From positions 1 to 38,179 of the forward strand of contig JAJPIP010000010.1 of the NCBI GenBank assembly GCA_021324655.1: a stretch of 38,179 nt of DNA, given 5' to 3'. Positions 26,205 to 35,580 of this stretch are shown here, piece after piece. Source of the stretch: Pseudomonadota bacterium (GTDB taxonomy: Bacteria; Chloroflexota; UBA5177). The notes under the pieces were generated by a model, which was not told where the DNA came from, searched no databases, and was given only the letters and a program-made list of their open reading frames with translations. The stretch's first letter is position 1; each line of letters begins with the position of its first letter. Position numbers and translations under genes: made by a program.

Positions 26205-27257
26205 ATGATGCCGACACCCGGGAACACGCCGGCCGATGCCGGTATGGACCCGATCACCAATCCGCAGGTACCCATTGAGACGACCGTCCCGCAGGTGGTG
26301 CCGCCGGTCGCGCGCGGGCGCCGCCTGCGTGTCCCGCAGTTCTTCAGCCTCCTCATTCACAACCCCAAGTCCCTCTTTGGTCTGTGCATGCTGGGCGCCA
26401 TCGTGGTGCTGGTGCTGCTGGCGCCGATCCTGGCGCCCATCGATCCGAACTACATGAACTTCGCCGCCACCGGCCTGCCGCCCGGTCCGCATCATCTCTT
26501 CGGCACCACCCAGCAGGGAACCGATGTCTTCTCCCAGGTCGTCTGGGGCGGGCGTACTTCCCTCTTGATCGGAGCTAGCGCGGCCGCGCTGGCGACCCTG
26601 ATCGCCGCGAGTGTCGGCATGATTGCCGCCTATCTCGGCGGCATCACCGATGAGGTGCTCAATCTCGTCTCCAACATCTTTATCGTGCTGCCGGCGCTGC
26701 CCGTTCTGATCGTGATCTTCGCCTATCTGCCGTTCCGTGGCGGAATCGTCATGGTCTTCCTGATCGCCCTCTTCTCCTGGTCCGGCGAGGCGCGTGTCCT
26801 GCGCTCTTTTGCGCTCACCCTCCGCAGCCGCGACTTCGTCCTGGCGGCGCGCACCAGCGGCGAGTCGATGTGGCGCATCGTCTTCGGCGAGATCATGCCG
26901 AATATGACCAGCCGCATCGCCTCCGGTTTCCTCGGGGCCTTCGTCGGCGCCATCCTCTTCGAGGCCGGCCTGGAGTTCCTCGGCTTCGGCGGCGGGAACG
27001 GAGTGAGCTGGGGTGTGACCCTCTTCTGGGCGCAGAACAACGCGGCGCTTGAGACCGGTCAGTGGTGGCACTTCCTCTTCCCCGGACTGGCCCTCGCCCT
27101 CACCGCGACCTCACTCATCTTCATCAACTACGGCATTGACGAGATCAGCAACCCGCGCCTGCAACGCGTCAAGATGCCCAAGCAGCGTAAGAACAAATCC
27201 AGCGCGGACAGCAGCCAGGTAACGACGACGGCGGCCGTGACGGGAGGGCGCGCGTGA
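26205..27257 (+). CDS. DppC-type ABC permease
   Basis: Encodes 350 residues. A Pro-rich cytoplasmic N-terminus of about 45 residues precedes the first helix (FSLLIHNPKSLFGLCMLGAI), with the OppC N-terminal and BPD transmembrane domains after it. The coupling loop is LAARTSGESMWRIVFGEIMP. The C-terminus ends in a basic and Ser/Thr-rich tail (KMPKQRKNKSSADSS). AAGGGGGA supports the ATG at 26205. The stop overlaps the start of the next gene (GTGA). Confidence 0.93.
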   Translation: MMPTPGNTPADAGMDPITNPQVPIETTVPQVVPPVARGRRLRVPQFFSLLIHNPKSLFGLCMLGAIVVLVLLAPILAPIDPNYMNFAATGLPPGPHHLFGTTQQGTDVFSQVVWGGRTSLLIGASAAALATLIAASVGMIAAYLGGITDEVLNLVSNIFIVLPALPVLIVIFAYLPFRGGIVMVFLIALFSWSGEARVLRSFALTLRSRDFVLAARTSGESMWRIVFGEIMPNMTSRIASGFLGAFVGAILFEAGLEFLGFGGGNGVSWGVTLFWAQNNAALETGQWWHFLFPGLALALTATSLIFINYGIDEISNPRLQRVKMPKQRKNKSSADSSQVTTTAAVTGGRA

Positions 27258-28235
27258 CGAATCGAGAGCCGCTGCTCCGCGTCGAGGATCTTGTCGTCGA
27301 TTACTACTCGCCACGTGGGGTCGTCCGCGCCGTCGATCACATCAGCTTCGACATCATGCCGGGCGAGATCGTCGGTCTGGCCGGCGAGTCCGGCTGCGGC
27401 AAAAGCACGGCCGCCAACGCCATCCTGGGCATCCTCCGCGAGCCGGCCCAGATGACGAACGGACGCATCTTCTTTCAGGGACAGGACATCGCGTCCATGC
27501 CCCCGCGTGCCCACCGTAAATTTCGCTGGCGCCACATCTCCATGGTGTTTCAGAGCGCCATGAATGCTCTCAACCCCGTCCTGCGAGTCGGCGATCAATT
27601 CGTCGACATGGTCCAGGCTCACGAGCGGGTCTCCAAGCGCGATGCGCTCGACCGCGCCCGCGATCTCCTGCGCATGGTGGGCATTGATCCGCTCCGGGTC
27701 TCGGCCTACCCCCACGAGCTGTCCGGCGGCATGCGCCAGCGCGTCATCATCGCCATGGCACTCGCCCTGCAACCGGAGCTGATCATCATGGATGAGCCGA
27801 CGACGGCGCTCGACGTCGTCGTGCAGCGCGAGATCCTGCAGGAGATCGAAGAGCTGCAGCGCGAGTTGCAGTTCGCCGTCCTCTTTATCACCCACGACCT
27901 CTCTCTCCTGGTGGAGTTCAGCAACCGCATCGCCATCATGTACGCCGGCGAGATTGTCGAGATGGCCCGGGCGCAGGAGCTGTTCCGCGAGCCCAAGCAC
28001 CCCTACACCGTCGGCCTGATGAACTCTTTCCCGTCGCTCGTGGGTCCGAAGTCCATGATCACCGGCATTCCCGGATCACCGCCTGACCTCGCCAATCCTC
28101 CGACGGGTTGTCGCTTCAGTCCCCGCTGCCCGCATTGCACTCCCTATAAGACGATGGTGCACCCGGTCCTCCAGGAGATCGAGCCCGGCCATCTGGTGGC
28201 CTGTCATCTCTATGGAGCCGAGCAGGAGTTGACGC

Positions 28236-28261
<26 letters not shown>
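27254..28261 (+). CDS. OppD/DppD-type ABC ATPase
   Basis: Encodes 335 residues; the first ATPase powering the importer. Walker A GESGCGKST (44-52), Q-loop Q100, signature LSGGMRQR (156-163), Walker B LIIMDEPTT (176-184), H-loop in FITHDL. The C-terminal region PTGCRFSPRCPHC is the oligopeptide/dipeptide transporter C-terminal domain, with cysteines that in relatives bind an Fe-S cluster. Starts with a GTG overlapping the permease stop. Confidence 0.95.
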
Positions 28262-29252
<991 letters not shown>

Positions 29253-29273
29253 CACCACCTCGAAGAGGAACTG

Positions 29274-30638
29274 ATGATACCTGAGGAACGCGCCTTTCCC
29301 GCCGACTTCGTCTGGGGCACCGCGACCGCGGCCTATCAGATCGAAGGGGCCGCCCACGAGGACGGACGCAGCGAGAGCATCTGGGACCGGTTTGCCGCCA
29401 TCCCCGGCAAGGTACGGAACGGGGAAACGGGGTTGATCGCCGACGATCATTACCATCGCTACGCCTCCGATATCGCCCTGCTCCGTGACCTCGGTGTGGG
29501 TGTCTACCGTTTCTCCGTCGCGTGGCCCCGCATCCTGCCGGACGGCCGTGGTGCGGTGAACGAGCGCGGCCTCGATTTCTACGACCGGCTCGTCGACGAG
29601 TTGCTCCGGGCCGGCATCGAGCCCTACGTCACGCTCTACCACTGGGATCTTCCGCAGGTGCTGGAAGATGCCGGCGGCTGGCCGAACCGTGACACCACGG
29701 AAGCCTTCACCGACTACGCCGGCGTCGTCGCCCGCCGGCTCGGCGACCGAGTCAAGAATTGGATCACGCACAACGAGCCGTGGTGCGCCTCCTGGCTCGG
29801 CTACGGCTGGGGTGTCCACGCACCCGGCCGGACGAATCCCGCAGACGCTCTGGCCGCCGCCCATCACCTCCTTCTGTCCCACGGGCAGGCGGTCCCGGTG
29901 ATTCGAGGCGAGGTGCCGGGGGCTCGAGTGGGCATCACTCTCAATCTCGAGCACAAGTATCCGGCGACCAACCGCCCGGAGGATGTGGCCGCTGCACGCC
30001 TGGAGGACGGCGTCAGCAACCGCTGGTTCCTCGATCCCATCTTCCTCGGCACCTACCCGGATGACGTCGCCGAGAGCTTTGCTGGATGGGCCGAGTTGCC
30101 GGATGTTCGTGACGGCGACCTGGAAACGATCTCCGCGCCCATCGACTTTCTCGGGATCAACAACTACAGCCGCGCCGTGGTCAAGGCCGATCCGAAAGGA
30201 ATGCCGGCACGGGTGCGGCAGGACGAGTCCGAGTACACGTCGATGGGCTGGGAAGTGGCGCCCGACGGCCTGCACGACCTCCTCCTGCGAGTCCACCACG
30301 ACTACCGGCCGGCCGCTCTTTACGTCACGGAAAACGGCGCGGCTTTCGAAGACGTGCGGACGCACGATGGTGCCGTCAACGATCCGGAGCGGCAGGCGTT
30401 CCTCGAGCGCTACATCGGCGCCGTGGGACGGGCGGCCGCCGACGGCGCTCCGATCAAAGGGTATTTCGTCTGGTCCTTCCTCGACAACTTCGAGTGGGCC
30501 GAAGGGTACGCCAAGCGTTTCGGTCTGGTCTACGTGGACTATCCAACGCTGCAGCGTATTCCCAAGAAGAGCTACTACTGGTACCGACAATTTATCGCCC
30601 GGCAGCCCGGGCATCCCCAGGCGGAGGCAGTCGCCTAG
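29274..30638 (+). CDS. GH1 beta-glucosidase
   Basis: Encodes 454 residues of glycoside hydrolase family 1. Acid/base E168 in THNEPW and nucleophile E353 in VTENGA; the N-terminal FVWGTATAAYQIEGA signature is intact. No signal peptide, so it acts in the cytoplasm on imported beta-glucosides. RBS AGAGGA. Last gene of the transporter operon, 21 bases after the ATPase. Its presence with a surface GH3 suggests a two-step breakdown outside and inside the cell. Confidence 0.95.
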   Translation: MIPEERAFPADFVWGTATAAYQIEGAAHEDGRSESIWDRFAAIPGKVRNGETGLIADDHYHRYASDIALLRDLGVGVYRFSVAWPRILPDGRGAVNERGLDFYDRLVDELLRAGIEPYVTLYHWDLPQVLEDAGGWPNRDTTEAFTDYAGVVARRLGDRVKNWITHNEPWCASWLGYGWGVHAPGRTNPADALAAAHHLLLSHGQAVPVIRGEVPGARVGITLNLEHKYPATNRPEDVAAARLEDGVSNRWFLDPIFLGTYPDDVAESFAGWAELPDVRDGDLETISAPIDFLGINNYSRAVVKADPKGMPARVRQDESEYTSMGWEVAPDGLHDLLLRVHHDYRPAALYVTENGAAFEDVRTHDGAVNDPERQAFLERYIGAVGRAAADGAPIKGYFVWSFLDNFEWAEGYAKRFGLVYVDYPTLQRIPKKSYYWYRQFIARQPGHPQAEAVA

Positions 30639-30766
30639 ATATCTGCGACCGGAGGGCCGCGGCGGGGCCGCGCGAGCGTGAGGGCAGGACCCCGTTCGAT
30701 CGTCGAATCCCTTTCGATGGTCGGACGGGGCCGCGCGCAGCGCACTACCCCGCCGCTCCTGCGACA

Positions 30767-30803
30767 CATCATCCGGCCTGCCTTTGGGGCGCGCCGGATG
30801 ATG
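30767..30803. terminator. Possible terminator after the GH1 gene
   Basis: CATCATCCGGC and GCCGGATGATG form a perfect 11-bp inverted repeat with a 15-base loop. It lacks a T-tract. The remaining 30639-30927 region holds other GC-rich partial palindromes and no gene. Confidence 0.4.
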
Positions 30804-30927
30804 CGTTCACGCCGCGGCGGCACGCCCCAACCGTGACGCTGCCCCGTGTTTTCCTGCGGCGACGGGAAGCCGCGGCAGGGTGTATGGTGAGGGGTGCCGG
30901 ACGGCACATCACTGGCAAGGAGGAAGG

Positions 30928-31224
30928 ATGCCCAAGAAACGGCCCTACCGCCCGGGTCCGAAGAAGAGTGACCTGGGCAAGACGCGGCGGAGCACTGCCG
31001 CCGAGCCCCGTGAGGACAGTGGCCTCACCATGGAGGGGGTGGTCACCGAAACACTCCCCAACACGCAGTTTCGTGTCCAGCTGGAAAACGGGCACAAGCT
31101 GCTGGCACACATCTCGGGGCGGATGCGCAAGAACTATATCCGGATTACCGAAGGTGATCGTGTCGTGGTCGAACTGTCGCCCTACGATCTGACGCGCGGC
31201 CGGATCGTTTATCGTCCCCGCTAG
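30928..31224 (+). CDS. infA: Translation initiation factor IF-1 with N-terminal extension
   Basis: Encodes 98 residues. From about residue 33 it follows the IF-1 S1/OB fold closely ([34 protein letters not shown], then [15 protein letters not shown]). IF-1 binds the ribosomal A site on the 30S subunit. The first ~32 residues, very basic and Pro-rich ([18 protein letters not shown]...), are additional to the usual 72-residue protein. AAGGAGG lies just upstream of the ATG, supporting the extended start. It is not beside ribosomal protein genes, so it may be a second infA or a relocated one. Confidence 0.92.
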   Translation: MPKKRPYRPGPKKSDLGKTRRSTAAEPREDSGLTMEGVVTETLPNTQFRVQLENGHKLLAHISGRMRKNYIRITEGDRVVVELSPYDLTRGRIVYRPR

Positions 31225-31237
31225 GAAACATGCAGTC

Positions 31238-31471
31238 ATGGCAGAGGAGAGATCACGAGGGGTTCCGTCGAACCCGGTCTATGAGCGGGTCGGCGAGGAT
31301 GTCAAACTGACGGCGCACGCCGGAGTGCGCCGTGGCCTCACCCCACAGGACATCATCCGCCAGATTGCTGAAGAGCATCACGTGCATCTCAACGTCGGCG
31401 AGTTGCGGCTTCTCCTGGCCGGCCGGCGCGTCGAAGACCCCAGCGATAGTGACGCGTCCTCTCAGTCATAG
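31238..31471 (+). CDS. Small unrecognised protein downstream of infA
   Basis: Encodes 77 residues with no recognised family. The middle, GLTPQDIIRQIAEEHHVHLN, looks like a short helical, possibly DNA- or RNA-binding segment (inference). It begins 14 bases after infA with a weak AGGAAA ribosome binding site, so the two are probably co-transcribed. Confidence 0.5.
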   Translation: MAEERSRGVPSNPVYERVGEDVKLTAHAGVRRGLTPQDIIRQIAEEHHVHLNVGELRLLLAGRRVEDPSDSDASSQS

Positions 31472-31502
31472 GGACTGCCGTCCCGCCAGGAGGTAGCGCG
31501 TC

Positions 31503-32474
31503 ATGAACGGGAAGCAGGTTCGCTGGGGTGTCATGAGCACGGCGAACATCGCCGCCGGCAATTTCTTGCCCTCGCTGCGGGCCTCGGGCAACGGGATGGC
31601 AGCTGCCGTCGCGAGCCGCTCCTTGGAGGCGGCGCAGGACTTCGCCCGCCGGCAGGACATTCCGCAGGCGGTTGAGGGGTATGGAGCGTTGCTCCAGGAT
31701 GACAGCCTGGATGCGATCTATATCCCCCTTCCCAACAACCTGCATGCCGAATGGACGATCGCGTCCCTCCGTGCCGGCAAGGCGGTTCTCTGTGAGAAGC
31801 CGCTCTGCCTGACGGTGGAGGAGACCGAGCGCGTCCTGGCGGTCGCCCGTGAGACGGGTCGTCTCCTCTGGGAGGCCTTTGTCTTTCCCTTCAATCGGCA
31901 GTCGGCTCGTCTGCGCGAGATCCTGGACTCCGGCGCGATCGGCGAGCCGGCTGAGGTGATGTCGACCTTCCATTTCCGGCTGACCCGCACGACCGACATC
32001 CGGCTCAACCCGGAGACGGGGGGCGGCGCTCTCTATGATGTCGGCTGCTACAGTATCCGCCTCGCCGATCTGGTGTTCGGCGTGACGCCTGACCGTGCCG
32101 CCGGCATGATGACCCGGACCGACTCCGGCGTCGATGCCACCACTGAGGCCGTTCTCAACTATCCCGACCGGGGACGGCTCGTCCTGTCGTGCAGCATTGC
32201 GCTCTCCTACGATACTCAGTCGGCGGTCGCCGGGACGGAGGGCGAGATCCGGCTCAGCCAGCCCTTCCACCCCCTGCCCGACGCAACCCTGCGGCTCACG
32301 ACGAGAGGAGAGACCCACATTGAGCGGCTGGGCACTGAGGAGCCAACCTTCACGGAGGCAGTGCGGGCCATGAACGCGGCCATTCTCGGACAGAGCGCGC
32401 CGGAGCACCTGGCAATCAACGAAGCGCTTCCTGTCGCCGTCGGCATGCAGCTCATACGAGAGGCGACGGCATGA
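31503..32474 (+). CDS. Gfo/Idh/MocA-family NAD(P)-dependent oxidoreductase
   Basis: Encodes 323 residues. The Rossmann N-terminus (VRWGVMSTANIAAGNFLPSL) lacks the classic GxGxxG but has the family's variant, and the signature CEKPL is present near residue 98. The C-terminal alpha/beta domain includes GGGALYDVGCYSIRLA, with the C/Y/H-type catalytic region. Members oxidise or reduce sugars and polyols. AGGAGG nine bases upstream supports the ATG. It overlaps the next gene by four bases (ATGA). Confidence 0.9.
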   Translation: MNGKQVRWGVMSTANIAAGNFLPSLRASGNGMAAAVASRSLEAAQDFARRQDIPQAVEGYGALLQDDSLDAIYIPLPNNLHAEWTIASLRAGKAVLCEKPLCLTVEETERVLAVARETGRLLWEAFVFPFNRQSARLREILDSGAIGEPAEVMSTFHFRLTRTTDIRLNPETGGGALYDVGCYSIRLADLVFGVTPDRAAGMMTRTDSGVDATTEAVLNYPDRGRLVLSCSIALSYDTQSAVAGTEGEIRLSQPFHPLPDATLRLTTRGETHIERLGTEEPTFTEAVRAMNAAILGQSAPEHLAINEALPVAVGMQLIREATA

Positions 32475-33394
32475 GCGCCCCCTTTCAGGGAATCTTTATC
32501 CCGCTGATTACGCCAATCAATCCCGCGGAGCGGCCTGACCTTGACGCACTGCGTCGCCTGGTCGCCTTCCAGCTCGAGAACGGCGTCTCCGGCCTCTGGG
32601 CCCTGGGCACCACCTCTGAGTTTGCCGCGTTCGACGAGGACGAGCGGGGGGCCATCCTCCGGACGGTTGTCGACACGGCAGCCGGGCGGGTGCCGGTCAT
32701 CGCCAACGTCAGCGACGCCTCGACCCGGCTCACCATCCGGCACGCCCGGCGTGCGGCTGACCTGGGTGCCGACGCCGTGGCCGCGACCCCTCCCTATTAC
32801 TACCCTCACAGCCAGGACGAGCTGCTTGCTCACTACCGAGCCATCCGCGCCGCGGTCGATCTGCCCGTCTTCATCTACAACATTCCGCAGACGGTGCGTG
32901 TCCGGCTCGAGCTCAGCACCGCCAGGACGCTGGCGGCGGAGGGGACCGTGGCCGGCATTAAAGACAGCCAGAACGACCTGGAGTGGTTCCGGCAGTTGAC
33001 GCTCGCCACGCGGGGTACCGATTTCGCGCCCCTTGCCGGCACCCGCTACCTGATCGACGCCGCCGTTTTAGCCGGAGCCGTCGGTGCCGTTCCCAGCCTG
33101 GGCAATGCCTTTCCCGAGCTGTGTGTCGCCGCCTATCAGACGGCTGCCTCCGGCGATTTCGAGCGAGCCGCCTCGGTCAGCGAGGAAATCGCGCGCATTG
33201 AAGCAATCGTCGGGACGATCACGAGCGGCTCGCGCAATGCCGCCATGCTGGGCTTCATCAAGACTGTCCTGGCCGATCGTGGCATCATCACCGACGCGTC
33301 CGTGACCTCTCCGCTGCGCACGCTGCGAGACGACGAGCGCACCGAGATGCTGCGCCGTCTGGATGCGATTCGCCCCAAATACGCCCTGTCGTAA
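32471..33394 (+). CDS. DHDPS/NAL-family aldolase (DapA-like)
   Basis: Encodes 307 residues of the class I aldolase superfamily around dihydrodipicolinate synthase and N-acetylneuraminate lyase. The Schiff-base lysine is in AGIKDS and the catalytic tyrosine in FIYNIPQ. GTTSEF replaces the GTTGE of true DapA, so a sugar-acid or keto-acid lyase/dehydratase is more likely. It is translationally coupled to the Gfo/Idh/MocA gene, which suggests a short sugar-acid catabolic step pair. Product and substrate are not determined. Confidence 0.88.
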   Translation: MSAPFQGIFIPLITPINPAERPDLDALRRLVAFQLENGVSGLWALGTTSEFAAFDEDERGAILRTVVDTAAGRVPVIANVSDASTRLTIRHARRAADLGADAVAATPPYYYPHSQDELLAHYRAIRAAVDLPVFIYNIPQTVRVRLELSTARTLAAEGTVAGIKDSQNDLEWFRQLTLATRGTDFAPLAGTRYLIDAAVLAGAVGAVPSLGNAFPELCVAAYQTAASGDFERAASVSEEIARIEAIVGTITSGSRNAAMLGFIKTVLADRGIITDASVTSPLRTLRDDERTEMLRRLDAIRPKYALS

Positions 33395-33458
33395 CCGGGT
33401 CGGATTCCCTCGGAAACCCCGTCGTGGCCGACCCGAACGCCGTTCCCGCGCAATGGCC

Positions 33459-33488
33459 GTAGCGGCCGCCCCGAGTGGCGACCAGCCC
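33459..33488 (+). repeat. REP element, forward copy 1
   Basis: A 30-base unit with core GCGGCCGCCCCGAGTGGCGA, two bases different from the copy at 33546. It lies upstream of the RAYT gene. A further degenerate partial copy is near 33417-33440. Confidence 0.75.
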
Positions 33489-33545
33489 TATGGTAGAGGT
33501 TATGTAGTGGCTTCCTTGTCGTTGCCAGTCTGTCGATTCCACCGT

Positions 33546-33575
33546 GTAGTGGCCGCCCCGAGTGGCGGCCAGCCC
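33546..33575 (+). repeat. REP element, forward copy 2
   Basis: A 30-base unit with core GTGGCCGCCCCGAGTGGCGG. It is the exact reverse complement of the copy at 34291-34320 on the other side of the transposase gene. A truncated unit follows at 33577-33594. Confidence 0.85.
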
Positions 33576-33616
33576 CGTGGTAGCGGCCAGCCAGGTCCTG
33601 GATGCCATACTCCTTC

Positions 33617-34225
33617 ATGTCGACCAGCCATTACCCTTCCCGCCGTGCCCAGCGTCTCGCCTCGTACGACTACTCAACTCCGGGCGCCTACTTCGTCACG
33701 CTCTGCGTCCAGGATCGCCTGCGACTGTTTGGCCACGTCGAGAGCAGCCAGGTGCATCACTCGCTGGCGGGGGACCTCGTCGTTTCCCTCTGGCAGGAGA
33801 TTCCTGATCGTTATCCCTGGGTCACACTCGACACCCTCATGGTGATGCCCGATCACCTGCATGCCATCGTGATCCTCGACGGCGGGATCTCAGCACCGGA
33901 TAGTGGAGGCCCCGAGCCACCGGCCGCCGTGGGCTGGCCGCCACTCGGGGCGGCTACTACGGCGACGACGGAGGCCACGACGGCGTCTTCGCCCCCGCCT
34001 GTCTCCCTCTCCGAGTTAGTCCATCATCTGAAAGCCCGGACGACCGCCCGGTATACGCTGGGCGTCCGGGAGCACGGGTGGACCTGTTTTCACGGAACCC
34101 TCTGGCAACGCAGCTTCTATGACAGAGTAATTCGGGACGAGGACGAACTGAATCGAATCCGGGAGTACATCCTGCAGAATCCGCTGCGGTGGGGAATAAA
34201 GACGCAGGGAGCGTCCTGGGAATGA
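33617..34225 (+). CDS. REP-associated tyrosine transposase (RAYT, TnpA_REP)
   Basis: Encodes 202 residues of the IS200-like Y1 transposase branch tied to REP sequences. The HUH motif is H80-L81-H82 in VMPDHLHAIVIL, and the catalytic tyrosine is Y184 in IREYILQNPLRWG; DYSTPGAYFVTLCVQ is the typical N-terminal strand. Residues about 95-115 (DSGGPEPPAAVGWPPLGAATT) are encoded by a REP pair inserted in frame in the loop after the HUH motif. The start at ATG 33617 begins the conserved part; an in-frame ATG at 33602 is also possible. No strong ribosome binding site. REP copies flank it in inverted orientation. Confidence 0.88.
   Translation: MSTSHYPSRRAQRLASYDYSTPGAYFVTLCVQDRLRLFGHVESSQVHHSLAGDLVVSLWQEIPDRYPWVTLDTLMVMPDHLHAIVILDGGISAPDSGGPEPPAAVGWPPLGAATTATTEATTASSPPPVSLSELVHHLKARTTARYTLGVREHGWTCFHGTLWQRSFYDRVIRDEDELNRIREYILQNPLRWGIKTQGASWE
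33900..33929 (+). repeat. REP element, degenerate forward copy inside the RAYT gene
   Basis: TAGTGGAGGCCCCGAGCCAC and following bases resemble the forward REP unit. Together with the reverse copy directly after it, it makes an inverted pair within the coding sequence. Confidence 0.5.
33931..33960 (-). repeat. REP element, reverse copy inside the RAYT gene
   Basis: A 30-base unit with core CTGGCCGCCACTCGGGGCGG, one base different from the copy at 34291-34320. It is read in frame as VGWPPLGAATT (residues 105-115). Confidence 0.85.
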
Positions 34226-34257
34226 GGGCTCTCCTCTTGGTCGAGAGGTCGTGAGGA

Positions 34258-34289
34258 GGGCTGGCCGCCACCACGGGGCTAGCCACTAC
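34258..34289 (-). repeat. REP element, degenerate reverse copy
   Basis: A 32-base unit similar to the reverse REP copies (GGGCTGGCCGCCACCACGGG...), in tandem with the intact copy at 34291. Confidence 0.7.
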
Positions 34290-34290
34290 G

Positions 34291-34320
34291 GGGCTGGCCG
34301 CCACTCGGGGCGGCCACTAC
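34291..34320 (-). repeat. REP element, reverse copy downstream of RAYT
   Basis: Exact reverse complement of the unit at 33546-33575, so the transposase gene is bracketed by identical inverted copies. A truncated unit continues at about 34321-34357. Confidence 0.85.
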
Positions 34321-34380
34321 ACGGTGGCCACTACACGGTGGGCACGACCGGGCGGCCGCACGCGGAGATTCCTGGGACGC

Positions 34381-34386
34381 TACCAT
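34381..34386 (+). promoter_or_regulatory. -10 box of the leaderless LysE-type gene
   Basis: TACCAT lies six bases before the ATG at 34393, the classic leaderless spacing. No Shine-Dalgarno sequence. Confidence 0.55.
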
Positions 34387-34392
34387 GGTGTG

Positions 34393-35040
34393 ATGCTCCC
34401 CATCATCCTCACCTCCCTCCTCCTCGGCTTCGTCTTTAGCGCCACCCCGGGTGCCGTCAACGCCGAATCGCTGCGGCGCGGCATTACACGTGGCTTTCGG
34501 GCAGCGCTCTCGGTACAGCTCGGATCGTTGCTGGGTGACATGGTCTGGGCGGGGGTCGCGCTCACCGGCCTGGCGTTCCTCGTGGAAAACCGTCCTATCG
34601 CACTTCTGCTCGGCATCGTCGGTGCCTGCTTCCTGCTGCGTCAGGCGGTGTCCGCCTTTGCCGGGGCGATGGGCGGCGACGGGAGCGGAAGAACCGGCCT
34701 TGCCGGGCGCGGCGATCTCGTCACCGGCTTGCTGTTCTCCCTCACCAATCCTTTTGCCGTCGCTTTCTGGCTCGGACTGGGAGCCGGCATGACCGCGACG
34801 GCCCACCGCGGCCCGATCGCGACGCTCAGCGTCTTCGCCGGCTTCTTCGCGGGAGCCCTCCTCTGGTGCGTCTTCTTCTCCACTCTGGTCTCGATCGGAC
34901 GGCGCTATGCCACCCATCCCGTGTTGCGCGCTGTCGACGCCGTTGCCGGTATCGCCCTCAGCTACTTTGGCGTGCGGCTCCTCTGGCGGAGCCTTCAGGC
35001 ACTGAGGATACTCCGGCTGGCACGCATCCTGGCGGGCTGA
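34393..35040 (+). CDS. LysE/RhtB-family amino-acid exporter
   Basis: Encodes 215 residues with about six transmembrane helices. The N-terminal pattern FVFSATPGAVNAESLRRGI, with GFRAALSVQLGSLLGDMVW, is the LysE-family signature; SLTNPFAVAFWLGLG is the second repeat. Members export amino acids or related metabolites. The ATG at 34393 follows a TACCAT -10 box by six bases; an in-frame ATG at 34324 would read REP sequence and was dropped. Confidence 0.85.
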   Translation: MLPIILTSLLLGFVFSATPGAVNAESLRRGITRGFRAALSVQLGSLLGDMVWAGVALTGLAFLVENRPIALLLGIVGACFLLRQAVSAFAGAMGGDGSGRTGLAGRGDLVTGLLFSLTNPFAVAFWLGLGAGMTATAHRGPIATLSVFAGFFAGALLWCVFFSTLVSIGRRYATHPVLRAVDAVAGIALSYFGVRLLWRSLQALRILRLARILAG

Positions 35041-35085
35041 TACCCCGCCGCCGATCCCGGTTACGCCCATCACGCGCTTTTGCAT

Positions 35086-35091
35086 GATACT
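35086..35091 (+). promoter_or_regulatory. -10 box of the DUF4383 gene
   Basis: GATACT, about 29 bases before the ATG at 35120, allows a short leader containing the GGAGG ribosome binding site. No good -35 box. Confidence 0.4.
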
Positions 35092-35119
35092 GGGGCAAGA
35101 ACCGCCCGCGGAGGATCGC

Positions 35120-35551
35120 ATGGTAACCCGTTCCTTTGTCGCCGTGTTTGGCGTCATCTATCTGATCCTGGGGATTCTCGGCTTCATCCCGGCTCTCTCC
35201 ACCCACGTGCCGGCCAACGCCCCCTCACTTATTGCCACCGGCGGTCACGGCGATCTCTTCGGACTCTTCCCCGTGAATTACGTGGGCGACGTCGCCAACA
35301 TCATCATCGGGGTCTGGGGCCTGCTCTCGTTCCCGCGGGTCTCCGCCGCCGTCGCGTACGCGCAAATCATGGCGCTCATCATGACGATCACTGTGACTCT
35401 CGGTTTCTTCCCCTACACGAATACGCTGTACGGACTGGTCCCCCTGTACGCCAATGATGCCTGGCTCCATGCCGTCTCGGCACTCAGTGCCGCGTACTTC
35501 GGTTGGGTCGCACTGGCGCCGACGCGGGAGGAAGCGGCCCACGCCGGCTAG
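35120..35551 (+). CDS. DUF4383-type membrane protein
   Basis: Encodes 143 residues with four predicted transmembrane helices. Segments FAVFGVIYLILGILGFIP-like, LFGLFPVNYVGDVANIIIGV, and NDAWLHAVSALSAAYFGWVA match the DUF4383 family, whose function is unknown. The ATG at 35120 has GGAGG six bases upstream, preferred to an in-frame ATG at 35084. It precedes the proS T-box but has its own promoter. Confidence 0.85.
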   Translation: MVTRSFVAVFGVIYLILGILGFIPALSTHVPANAPSLIATGGHGDLFGLFPVNYVGDVANIIIGVWGLLSFPRVSAAVAYAQIMALIMTITVTLGFFPYTNTLYGLVPLYANDAWLHAVSALSAAYFGWVALAPTREEAAHAG

Positions 35552-35565
35552 CGTGGGACGCGTGG

Positions 35566-35571
35566 TAGACT
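35566..35571 (+). promoter_or_regulatory. -10 box of the proS T-box transcript
   Basis: TAGACT with TGG immediately upstream; transcription would start near 35578, just before the T-box stem I. Confidence 0.45.
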
Positions 35572-35580
35572 CGACCAACA

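Noticed and set aside
30690-30740. TTCGAATCC-like text suggesting a tRNA T-arm
   Set aside because: No acceptor stem, anticodon arm or D-arm can be built around it; it looks like part of a GC-rich palindrome.
33417-34357. Repeats around the RAYT gene as a CRISPR array
   Set aside because: Units are self-complementary, in both orientations, with irregular spacing and no cas genes; they are REP elements.
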